From Phycisphaerales bacterium (lineage in GTDB: Bacteria; Planctomycetota; Phycisphaerae; Sedimentisphaerales; UBA12454), in the NCBI GenBank assembly GCA_003142595.1, contig PLMU01000014.1, positions 42,314 to 106,313 of the forward strand: DNA of 64,000 bases. The letters run 5' to 3'. Made by a program: the position numbers and the translations under genes. Positions 20,595 to 28,375 of this stretch are shown in pieces; position 1 is the first letter of the stretch; every line of letters starts with the position of its first letter. Under the pieces are notes generated by a model. That model saw only the letters and a program-made list of their open reading frames with translations, was not told the DNA's origin and did no database searches.

Positions 20595-21380
20595 ATGACT
20601 GATGATAAAAGATATCTCGTTGATGTCGGTATGAAAAACCTTCCATTCCCGATGAAGGTGCTATCCAAAGCAAATCCTGATGGTCAGCAGACCATCGCCA
20701 ATATTTCCATTAGCGCAAGGATTATGCACGAATTCGAAGCCAGATGGATCGATACATTCATCGGCGTTCTGCATCAGCATCGCGAAAGAATCGGAACAAA
20801 GACTCTCAGGGCCAATATCGCCGATTATGTCGCAAAGCTCTCAGCCTCTCGCGTTAATATCGATTTCGATTATCCTTTCTTCATAGAAAAAATTACGCCA
20901 AAGTCCGGCGAAAAATGCCTTGTCAGATACCTGTGTACATATTCAGTCAGAACTCCTTCAGTCAGGGCCCAGACCGATGTTATCTTTAAAATAGAAGTGC
21001 CTTGTCTTACTACCTATCCTTCTTCAAAGGCAAAAAAACTAAAAGGCCTGTTTGGCCAGCTCAGCATAATGAATATTGAAATTGACCCCAAAACGGAAAT
21101 ATTCCCCGAAGATATCGTCGATATCGTCGACAGACACTCGATAAGCCCGGTGTATTCCTTTTTGACGGAAGATGACCAGGACTATATTATCGAGAAGATG
21201 CATACCCAGGAAAAGTCCAGCGTCGTTGTAGTTGATGAAATCAAAGAGGAGCTAGCGCATAATAAGGATATAAACTGGTATTCGATTCGCTGCTCCAATT
21301 TTGGAATGCTGCATACTTACAGCACCGTAATTGGAACTGAGAAGAGTATGTGGGTTCCCTTCAGCGGCTACGAAGAATAG
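20595..21380 (+). CDS. FolE2/MptA-like protein without metal-site cysteine
   Basis: The 261-residue protein resembles GTP cyclohydrolase FolE2: VGMKNLPFPM at the start, YPFFIEKITPKSG near residue 95, and the T-fold pattern through to SNFGMLHTYS near 238. The family's CPCSKEI-type motif, which supplies the metal-binding catalytic Cys, reads YPSSKAK here, and the following GAHNQR with its His reads GLFGQL. A normal dihydroneopterin-triphosphate-forming enzyme is thus unlikely. Start ATG 20595 has AAGGAG eight bases upstream, 14 bp after the acetate-kinase-like stop, so all three genes form one operon. Role unknown. Confidence 0.78.
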   Translation: MTDDKRYLVDVGMKNLPFPMKVLSKANPDGQQTIANISISARIMHEFEARWIDTFIGVLHQHRERIGTKTLRANIADYVAKLSASRVNIDFDYPFFIEKITPKSGEKCLVRYLCTYSVRTPSVRAQTDVIFKIEVPCLTTYPSSKAKKLKGLFGQLSIMNIEIDPKTEIFPEDIVDIVDRHSISPVYSFLTEDDQDYIIEKMHTQEKSSVVVVDEIKEELAHNKDINWYSIRCSNFGMLHTYSTVIGTEKSMWVPFSGYEE

Positions 21381-21397
21381 AATAGTTGGTCAGCAGG

Positions 21398-22642
21398 TTA
21401 TCTTCTTTTCCAGCGGGGACGAAATCTTTTTTTGCCCGGCGTAGAAAATTTATGCCCGTGCGATGCCGTATGAGGTCTTTCTTCAGATTGTCTAGTCGGC
21501 ATAGGCGGGGCGGTATATTCAAAGCCCGGACATCTTTCCATTTTGAATTTGCAGCCGATGAATCTTTCAATCTGGCGCAGATATTTGTCTTCATCGCGCG
21601 AAATCAAAGTAATCGCGTCGCCCTTGGCCTCGGCTCTGCCCGTTCTGCCGATGCGATGGATATAGTCCTCCGCGAATGCCGGCACATCGAAGTTTACGAC
21701 GTGTGAAATTCCCTCGACATCTATTCCGCGTGCTGCGATATCTGTTGCGACCATAACCTGAAATTTGTTGGCTTTAAAACCTTCCATCGCTCGGCTGCGC
21801 TGCCCCTGCGTTCGGCCGGAGTGTATCGCGATGGATTTAATCCCTGCCCGGTCAAGCCGATGATTGATTTTATCGGCGCCGTGTTTTGTGCGCGAAAAAA
21901 CAAGAACGCTATACATTCCGCCTTTTTGGAGCATATACATCAGGAGATCCATTTTCTGCTCTTTGCTTACAGGATAGATATGCTGCGTAATGGTATCGAT
22001 TGGATTATGTTCCTGACCAATCTGAAATATTTTCGGATGTTTCTGTATCCCCGCCGCGAGGTTTTTTACTTCCTGTGGTATGGTTGCCGAAAATAGAAGC
22101 GTTTGACGGTTCTCCGGCACAGCCGCGATGATTTTGCGAACATCGTTAATAAAGCCCATATCGAACATACGGTCTGCTTCATCCAGAACCAGAACTTCAA
22201 CATGCCTCAGGTCGATACTTCTCCGATACATATGGTCTAGCAGTCTTCCGGGCGTTGCGACAATAATATCGACGCCGCGTCGAAGCGCGGAAAACTGCGC
22301 TCCTATACTTACGCCTCCGTAAACGGCAAGAGTTCGCATATTCAAAAATCGCCCGTAGCCGATAATGCACTGTTCGATTTGAACCGCCAGCTCGCGCGTT
22401 GGCGTGAGAATCAGCGCTTTTATGTGTTTGTTTTTCGTTGCGTGTTCGTGGCTGAGTCGGTTTAAAATAGGCAGCACAAAAGCTGCTGTTTTGCCTGTGC
22501 CGGTTTGGGCACAGCCGATGATATCCTTGCCTTCGATGGCCAACGGAATTACCTGAGACTGAATTTCGGTAGGAGCGACATAGCCCGTGGCAAGAATGCC
22601 CCGCACTAATGGGTCAGAAAGACCGAGTGTTTTAAATGGCAT
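21398..22642 (-). CDS. rhlE: DEAD-box RNA helicase (RhlE-like)
   Basis: The 414-residue protein has all superfamily 2 motifs in order: Q motif with GYVAPTEIQ (about 20), AQTGTGKTA (about 44), PTRELA (about 82), DEAD (about 154), SAT (about 183), ARGID (about 302) and HRIGRTGRA (about 328). The tail is short, basic and ends in KKRFRPRWKRR, typical of RhlE. It would unwind RNA in ribosome assembly or mRNA decay. It converges with the FolE2-like gene, 17 bp between stops. Confidence 0.93.
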   Translation of the reverse strand: MPFKTLGLSDPLVRGILATGYVAPTEIQSQVIPLAIEGKDIIGCAQTGTGKTAAFVLPILNRLSHEHATKNKHIKALILTPTRELAVQIEQCIIGYGRFLNMRTLAVYGGVSIGAQFSALRRGVDIIVATPGRLLDHMYRRSIDLRHVEVLVLDEADRMFDMGFINDVRKIIAAVPENRQTLLFSATIPQEVKNLAAGIQKHPKIFQIGQEHNPIDTITQHIYPVSKEQKMDLLMYMLQKGGMYSVLVFSRTKHGADKINHRLDRAGIKSIAIHSGRTQGQRSRAMEGFKANKFQVMVATDIAARGIDVEGISHVVNFDVPAFAEDYIHRIGRTGRAEAKGDAITLISRDEDKYLRQIERFIGCKFKMERCPGFEYTAPPMPTRQSEERPHTASHGHKFSTPGKKRFRPRWKRR

Positions 22643-22750
22643 ATTAAAAACCTTAAAATCAGAACAATAAAAAAATTACACAGCGAGGCATTATACCACC
22701 AAAGTCTGCTGAAAGGTACATTTTAATAATACCAGGGTCTCTGCTTCTGC

Positions 22751-22804
22751 AATTTTGATTTTTAATTTTTGATACTTGTCCGCCATAGCCTTGGCGACGG
22801 CGGA
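22751..22804 (-). repeat. Dispersed composite repeat, copy A
   Basis: On the minus strand TCCGCC...GGCGGACAAGTAT is followed by an A/T-rich tail (CAAAAATTAAAAATC). The palindrome spans 22779-22804 with an expanded loop. GGCGGACAAGTAT and the tail match copy F at 42725-42770 closely. Confidence 0.6.
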
Positions 22805-22811
22805 TTTGATT

Positions 22812-23714
22812 TTATTTTGAGCTTAAAATCAAAAACACCCCGGCCAATATTCCGCACAGTGCAAAGGCCTTATGCATCATCCTCATCTCTTTAAACAGTA
22901 TAACCCCGCCCATAAATGATACTATTATGCTGCTGCATCGAAGCGTAGAGAGTATCGCGATAAGTGAGCCTTGATAGGTCAGTGCCCTGAAATATGCGAA
23001 ATCAGCGACAATCAAAAATACCCCGATAAAAGGAATGCTCCACCGCCACTCAAAAGGCGTATGATTTTTTCGCTGTGGAATCCAGAACGCCGACACCACC
23101 GCGCCGAGTATCACCACAAGATAAATCGAAAACCACGCCTGCACCGCCACCGGCGAATATCCGAGCTTTTGAATCAGGTATTTATCATAAAGTGCGCTGC
23201 ATGTGCCGATTAGTGTCCCCAGCAGCATAAACATAACCCATTTATCGGCATGAAACCTTATGCCTTCTTTGCTGCCAATCACGGAAAACGCGTAATACGA
23301 TACAATCATCGTCCCCATACCGAGGTATTGCAGCGTCGTAGGCTGCTCATGAAAAAAGGCTATTGCTCCCAGCAGAACCCATAGAGGCCCGGATGCCCAT
23401 ATCGGCGTGGCAATCGAGATTGGAAGATTTTTTAGTGCCAGGTAGCTAAGGACCCACGATGCCGAGACAATCGCCGACTTGGCGAAAATATGCAGATGTC
23501 CCGTCAATGAAATAGCGGGAACATATATCCCTGCCTTTGCCATATATTCAGGATAAAAACCGGAAAGGATTATCGCCGGCATAACCATCGCCGCCGCGAA
23601 AACGGTCGAGAAAAACAGCACCGGCAGAACCGCGTTCTTTTGCAGTGAATGTTTTTTACTTATATCATAAAGCCCCAGAAACAGGGCCGAGAAAATACCG
23701 AGGTAAAGCCACAT
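22812..23714 (-). CDS. EamA/DMT superfamily transporter
   Basis: The 300-residue protein has ten predicted membrane spans arranged as two five-helix halves, with the EamA patterns PIWASGPLWVLLGAIAF-like in the first half and STLRCSSIIVSFMGGVILFKE-like (about 263-283) near the end. Length is normal for a 10-TMS drug/metabolite transporter. Substrate cannot be told from sequence. It is followed at its 3' end by the composite repeat and then rhlE. Confidence 0.87.
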   Translation of the reverse strand: MWLYLGIFSALFLGLYDISKKHSLQKNAVLPVLFFSTVFAAAMVMPAIILSGFYPEYMAKAGIYVPAISLTGHLHIFAKSAIVSASWVLSYLALKNLPISIATPIWASGPLWVLLGAIAFFHEQPTTLQYLGMGTMIVSYYAFSVIGSKEGIRFHADKWVMFMLLGTLIGTCSALYDKYLIQKLGYSPVAVQAWFSIYLVVILGAVVSAFWIPQRKNHTPFEWRWSIPFIGVFLIVADFAYFRALTYQGSLIAILSTLRCSSIIVSFMGGVILFKEMRMMHKAFALCGILAGVFLILSSK

Positions 23715-23756
23715 ATATTTTTTTCATTCCCAAATCAATATTTACTAATCCGAAAG

Positions 23757-23777
23757 CCCCCAACTTAATGTTGGGGG
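23757..23777. terminator. GC-rich hairpin between EamA gene and HNH gene
   Basis: CCCCCAAC and GTTGGGGG pair perfectly around TTAAT. No long T run follows on either strand, so it may be a weak terminator for the minus-strand HNH gene or another small palindromic repeat. Confidence 0.45.
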
Positions 23778-23903
23778 TACGTAAAACCCAATATTATATG
23801 ATAAAACGTGAAAATTATCAATGCCTGACTGTATTGCCGGCCTGAAAACGGTGCAGACGAGCCAAAAACGGCGTTTGTCATTCTGAGCGAAGCGAAGAAT
23901 CTC

Positions 23904-24578
23904 TTAAATTTTAAATTTTAAATCTTCAATTCGTTTATCTCTCATCTGGCACAAATCGCTCTTCAGCAGAAAGGTTTTGAATGGTTCTTTTTTGAATATT
24001 GGAAAATTCAGTGGTGCGTATTCTTCATCCTTATTTTCGATAATGAATTTATCTCTCGCCATAGCCGCCAGTATCAGCCCGTTACGCGTAAAGCTGCTGT
24101 TGAAGTAATGCCCTCTGCCCTGAGCGCCGGTGGTGAGCGCACCTGTCCTGAGCGAAGTCGAAGGAGTCGAACCATGTCGAAGGGGCCTTTTTTCGGAGAT
24201 ATATACTGCGCAGTAAACCGTTTTAATTCTCTTATGTTTTCTTTTATGTACTTTGTGCACTCCGATAAATCCCGTCGAATTTTTCAGGATTCGGTTAAGC
24301 ATATTTTGCCTATGCGTTACAATTCGCAGATTGCTCCTTTGGTTATCCAGCGGGTCTCTGTTTATATGGTCGACGATTTGTCCTTTTTTGGCTTTCAGTA
24401 TTATTCTCGCCAGCGCGGTAGTTTTTCTTGTCTTTCGATTTCGTGCGAAAACCTCTCCGCCTTTTGAGACTATCAGCGTTGAATTGATAATTTTCCGATG
24501 ATAGAGAATATCCGCATCGAGTTTAACATCTCGTCCTCCAACTTTCCTTATCAGATATGTTGATTTTTCTTTATCCAT
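23904..24578 (-). CDS. HNH endonuclease with repeat-derived insertion
   Basis: The 224-residue protein contains an HNH motif of the homing-endonuclease type: IVDHINRDPLDNQRSNLRIVT (residues about 68-88), followed by QNMLNR and TGFIGVHK, like HNH plus AP2-like proteins found in introns, phages and as free-standing mobile genes. Between the strands CAVYISEK (about 123-130) and HYFNSSF lies an extra segment of about 25 residues that includes STPSTSLRTG, encoded by a GC-rich dispersed DNA repeat (see 24111-24187). The last codons are made of the A/T-rich TTTAAATTT tract. Activity cannot be judged; the HNH core itself is intact. Confidence 0.75.
   Translation of the reverse strand: MDKEKSTYLIRKVGGRDVKLDADILYHRKIINSTLIVSKGGEVFARNRKTRKTTALARIILKAKKGQIVDHINRDPLDNQRSNLRIVTHRQNMLNRILKNSTGFIGVHKVHKRKHKRIKTVYCAVYISEKRPLRHGSTPSTSLRTGALTTGAQGRGHYFNSSFTRNGLILAAMARDKFIIENKDEEYAPLNFPIFKKEPFKTFLLKSDLCQMRDKRIEDLKFKI
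24111..24187. repeat. Repeat unit inserted in frame in HNH gene
   Basis: The plus strand reads CCTGTCCTGAGCGAAGTCGA then AGGAGTCGAACCATGTCGA, the style of the short GAGCGAAG(T)CGAAG repeats scattered in related genomes. A similar piece, TTCTGAGCGAAGCGAAGAAT, lies at 23880-23899 just after the gene. On the coding strand it reads through as STPSTSLRTG and neighbours without a stop. Confidence 0.55.
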
Positions 24579-25339
24579 GTCTTTCTTGCCTGTCCCGCAC
24601 CAATTTACAATTCATTTATTCCTCTATATCACCACGGTATAATGAATTGGTGCGGGGTTTATTGCCATTTTTTAGCTTAGCCCCCGGACCTGTGATACAT
24701 CCCCGCGCAGGGGCCGGGGGGATATTTAGCCCCTTGATTTTTATCCGCCTCAGGCGGATATCAAGGGGTTTGTCGTTTGTAATTTTTAATATTTGATTTT
24801 TCTTCGTGTCTTAGTGCTTTCGTCGGAGCCGTTGAAGCCGCAGCGCAAACCCCCGCAGGGGGCAGCGCAGATCCCGACGCATCGGGATGGCTATAACGCC
24901 TATCTACTCTTAGGCTTTTGGTGGCTATAATGCCTCTCTACCCTTAGGAGGAAGTTGCGCGCTTTGTGCGAAAATTCGAACAAAATTCGAGAGGTTAAAT
25001 TTGTAAGTCTTTGCCGGATAAGGACATAAATTTTTTTATTTTTTTAGAGCGCGCAACTTTTATATTGCGCGCTTTGTCGAAGCGTAGCGGAGACCCCCGA
25101 AGCGGGGTTAAAAATTACAGAGCCTCAAGCGTTATCGCGGGGTCATTGTTCGTATGACGGGGTTCATCGTTTCTGAAATTTCAAATATCAAATCTTAAAT
25201 TCGGTGAGGGGAAAAATCTTGATTTTCAGGACAGGTTTGGTATTCTATTGGAAATCAGGCTCAGCGGTGTAGTTGAAAAGTAATATACGAGGTTATATGG
25301 GAAATCCCAGCTAAGAGAGAAGAAATGTAGAAGTATTCT
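24579..25339. repeat. Repeat-rich intergenic region of 760 bp
   Basis: I see no gene here. Elements include an inverted repeat CCCGCACCAATT/AATTGGTGCGGG (24594-24605 and 24645-24656) just upstream of the HNH gene; a compound hairpin at 24730-24768, whose outer stem is CCCCTTGAT/ATCAAGGGG and whose core is ATCCGCCTCAGGCGGAT; a hairpin ATCCCGA-CGCA-TCGGGAT (24871-24888); a 34-bp tandem duplication starting TGGCTATAA at 24888 and 24922; 11-bp inverted repeats AGTTGCGCGCT/AGCGCGCAACT at 24953 and 25048; and a direct repeat TTGCGCGCTTTGT at 24956 and 25065. The end holds the first copy of an 85-bp leader. Confidence 0.6.
25230..25314 (+). repeat. 85-bp leader repeat, copy 1
   Basis: This segment (GACAGGTTTGGTATTCTATT...) is about 92 percent identical to 25864-25947. 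Each copy ends about 25-35 bp before a gene start: here before the small membrane protein at 25340, there before the ankyrin gene. It probably carries a common promoter or leader RNA. I see no strong -35/-10 pair in it. Confidence 0.7.
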
Positions 25340-25840
25340 ATGTATGAGTATGACAGTGGAACGTACGATGGAGCAATGATGGCATTAGGTCAAACTATCA
25401 TTAATCTGAGCTATACATGGTTTATTGTGTATGTTTTGTTAGGGCCATTGGTTAAAGTTGGTTTGATTCGTTTCATGAATAAAGATTTAGAACCTCGTTC
25501 AAGGCGGTTCTGGCCGGTATTCTTAGCTCATTTTATTTTTAGCATATTATTTGTCAATCCCTATACGTTGTTTATGTTGTGGACGATAATTGATAACCTT
25601 GCACTTGCAGACAAAATGCCGCCCATTTTGCTGTCTTTGCTGTTTCTGTTAATCTACTTGATAATATTGCCTGTATTGCTGGACATATTATTTTTGAGAA
25701 TTATCCCAAGAATTAAACTGTTCAGATGGCTGTTATGGACTCCACCTCTGAAACAAGTAATAATAATAAATGTTGTCATATGCATAGTATCTTGTATTGC
25801 AGCAGTTTGGGTTGCACGAGTTTTTGCACGAGTTTTATAA
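25340..25840 (+). CDS. Hypothetical small membrane protein
   Basis: The 166-residue product has four predicted membrane spans (about 18-40, 60-82, 95-120, 138-160) and a basic loop LEPRSRRF after the first. I recognise no family. The start ATG at 25340 has only a weak GA-rich binding site upstream. It shares its upstream 85-bp repeat with the ankyrin gene that follows 140 bp later, so the two are likely coregulated and may act together at the membrane. Confidence 0.65.
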   Translation: MYEYDSGTYDGAMMALGQTIINLSYTWFIVYVLLGPLVKVGLIRFMNKDLEPRSRRFWPVFLAHFIFSILFVNPYTLFMLWTIIDNLALADKMPPILLSLLFLLIYLIILPVLLDILFLRIIPRIKLFRWLLWTPPLKQVIIINVVICIVSCIAAVWVARVFARVL

Positions 25841-25863
25841 TTAAAAAAAGCTCGATTTTTTAA

Positions 25864-25947
25864 GACAGGTTTGGTATTCTATTGGAAATCAGGTTCAGCG
25901 GTGTAGTTGAAAAGAACATATGAGGTTATATGGGAAATCACAGCTTA
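25864..25947 (+). repeat. 85-bp leader repeat, copy 2
   Basis: Second copy of the repeat at 25230-25314, with one indel and a few substitutions. It lies 33 bp before the ankyrin start; the final AAAAGGAGAA before that start is outside the repeat and gives a strong ribosome binding site. Confidence 0.7.
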
Positions 25948-25980
25948 AATAGGTATTAGCTTAAGGAAAAGGAGAATCTT

Positions 25981-27720
25981 ATGAAACGAATACTGTTTTC
26001 TATGATGTGTATTTATTTGATACCTGCGGCCTTTGCTGGCACAGATATATCAGACAATAATACCCAACAATTTCAAGCTGCAAAAAATAACAACCTGTCG
26101 GCACGAATTGATGTCAATGCCGGGGGAAGCGAAGGCACATTCTTAATGCAGATGGCATACTATGGCCAGACGGAAACAGTCAAATCATTGCTCGAAAAGG
26201 GCGCAGATATTAATGCCAAAGATAAAGACGGTGTAACGGCACTGATGTGGGCGGCGCAAAATGGTCATACGGAAGTAGTTAAGCTTCTGCTGGAAAAGGG
26301 TGCTGATGTTAATGCAAAAGATAACGAGGGTAGAACATCTATGTATGGGGCAGCGCAGGAGGGTCATGCTGAAATCGTCAAGCTGCTACTGGAAAAAGGC
26401 GCTGATGTAAATACGAAGGTTGACGACGGCAGGACTCCCTTGTGGCAAGCCTCACAGGATGGCCGTGTTGATGTTGTCAAGCTCCTGCTGGAGAAAGGGG
26501 CGGATGTAAATTTAAAGAGAAACACCGACGGCGCAACGGCCCTTATAGTAGCGGCGTGGAATGGCCATACGGATGTCATTAAATGTTTACTCGAAAAAGG
26601 CGATAATGTAGATGTGAAGAAAACCGACGACGGCGCAACTGCCCTGATGTTAGCATCGCAGAACGACCATACAGAGGTCGTCAAGTGTCTGCTGGAAAAG
26701 GGCGCCGATGTCAATGTGAAGGCTAACGATGGCGCAACGGCCGTCTACGTAGCGGCGAAGAGGGGCCATGCAGAAATTGTCAAGATTCTTCTGGAAAAAG
26801 GTGCTGATGTTAATACCAAGCAAACCACTGAAAGCGCAACGGCACTGTTGATAGCGTCGCAGAACGGCCATACAGATGTCGTCAAGCTGCTTTTGGAAAA
26901 AGGCGCTGATGTCAATGCGAAGATCACTAAAGGCGCAACTGCCCTGTATATGGCGACACAAAACGGCCATATAGAGGTTGTTAGGCTACTTTTAGAAAAA
27001 GGCGCTAATGTAGATGTGAAGAAAACCGACGACGGTGCAACTGCCCTGTGGATGGCGTCGCAGAACGGCCATACAGAGATCATCAAGCTGCTTTTGGAAA
27101 AGGGCGCCGATGTCAATGCAAAGAATAACGACGGTGCAACTGCTCTATGGCAGGCATCGTGGCAAGGCCATATAGAGGTCGTCAAGCTGCTTTTGGAAAA
27201 GGGTGCCAAGGTAAATTTGAAGAGAACCGACAACGGAGCAACTGCCCTGATGGCAGCGTCATACAACGGTCATACGGAGGTCATTAAGCTCATTCTGGAA
27301 AAGGGAGCCGAGGTCAATGCCAAAGATAAATATGGTACAACGGCCCTGTATGTGGCATCGCAGGAAAGCCATCCAGAGGTCGTCAAATTGCTTTTGGAAA
27401 AGGGCGCTGATGTAAATGTGAAGACTACCACAGACGGCGCAACTGCCCTGATGGTAGCGTCAGAGAAAAGCCATACGGAGGTCGTCAAACTACTTTTGGA
27501 AAAGAGCGCCGATATAAATGCGAAGAGAACCACAGACGGTGTAACTGCCATGATAGCAGCGTCATACAACGGTCATACGGAGGTCGTCAGGCTTCTTTTG
27601 GAAAAGGGCGCTAATGTCAAATTGAAGGCCAACAACGGCACAACTGCCCTTATGATAGCGAAAGAGAAGGGACACGCAGACATTGTGCAACTGCTTGAAA
27701 AAGCTGGCGCAAAGGAATAG
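25981..27720 (+). CDS. Secreted ankyrin-repeat protein (16 repeats)
   Basis: The 579-residue protein begins with a signal peptide (ILFSMMCIYLIPAAFA, cleavage near residue 20). From about residue 55 to the end it is made of some sixteen ankyrin repeats of 33-35 residues, each with the core DGATAL...A...GHTEVVKLLLEKGADVN. Spacing alternates because some repeats carry one or two extra residues in the loop (KTTTDG against KDNEG). Repeats are very alike at DNA level, suggesting recent internal duplication. It is a binding scaffold, likely periplasmic or extracellular; the partner is unknown. AAGGAGAA precedes the ATG by five bases. Confidence 0.92.
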   Translation: MKRILFSMMCIYLIPAAFAGTDISDNNTQQFQAAKNNNLSARIDVNAGGSEGTFLMQMAYYGQTETVKSLLEKGADINAKDKDGVTALMWAAQNGHTEVVKLLLEKGADVNAKDNEGRTSMYGAAQEGHAEIVKLLLEKGADVNTKVDDGRTPLWQASQDGRVDVVKLLLEKGADVNLKRNTDGATALIVAAWNGHTDVIKCLLEKGDNVDVKKTDDGATALMLASQNDHTEVVKCLLEKGADVNVKANDGATAVYVAAKRGHAEIVKILLEKGADVNTKQTTESATALLIASQNGHTDVVKLLLEKGADVNAKITKGATALYMATQNGHIEVVRLLLEKGANVDVKKTDDGATALWMASQNGHTEIIKLLLEKGADVNAKNNDGATALWQASWQGHIEVVKLLLEKGAKVNLKRTDNGATALMAASYNGHTEVIKLILEKGAEVNAKDKYGTTALYVASQESHPEVVKLLLEKGADVNVKTTTDGATALMVASEKSHTEVVKLLLEKSADINAKRTTDGVTAMIAASYNGHTEVVRLLLEKGANVKLKANNGTTALMIAKEKGHADIVQLLEKAGAKE

Positions 27721-28199
27721 CAGGAAAAGGCAAAAGGAAAAGAGAATATGGCTTAAAACCGGGAACAGCCCGCCTATTTTGAGGAGATAACAGAGAAATA
27801 CAGGACTTATAAAGTCCTCAAATCTTAACGCCATACCATATATATAGGATATAAAACCATTATTAATATGATAAAACAGGTAAACATATAAAACATATCT
27901 TTATTATAAGATAAAAACTACTCTTTTTGAACAAAAAAATTTATTTTTTTTATTTTAATCATTTGCATTTTTTTTGGCCTTCTTTATACTGTTGAGTTCG
28001 CTTTTTGCGATTTTTTTATAGAGAGTCCCTTTGCATTTTTTATCAAAGGGCATTAAACTTGTCCTCGCCACGGCAGGAATTATTTGTTTTCAGTGCTGAT
28101 AAGTAGTTTTTGAATATTTATCGTCGAAGCGAAGCGTCGTAGCGAAGCGTCGAAGCAGAGCGAAGACCCCGACGCATCGGGGCAGTGAAAAAAATATTT
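27721..28199. other. A/T-rich intergenic region with palindromic repeats
   Basis: No gene is seen in these 479 bp. CCCTTTG...CAAAGGG (28027-28050) could be a terminator. Near the tRNA, GTCGAAGCGAAGC-type units repeat about three times (28122-28165) and are followed by a hairpin CCCCGA-CGCA-TCGGGG (28167-28182), related to those at 24871-24888 and about 25077-25110. The A/T-rich middle may hold the tRNA/tuf promoter, which I cannot fix. Confidence 0.5.
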
Positions 28200-28272
<73 letters not shown>

Positions 28273-28375
28273 GAGTTTGCTATAGCTCGCAGCGGGCTTA
28301 TTTGGTTTTAAAATCGATAACGGTATATAAGTTTAGAATAAAAAAACATAAAACATAGTTGGAGGTTACCAAAAA

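Noticed and set aside
26160..27700. CRISPR-like regular repeats
   Set aside because: The 100-bp periodicity encodes ankyrin repeats in one continuous frame; there are no short identical repeats with unique spacers and no cas genes.
23715..28199. Insertion sequence or prophage in the accessory stretch
   Set aside because: No transposase, integrase or phage gene is visible; only an HNH protein and short repeats.
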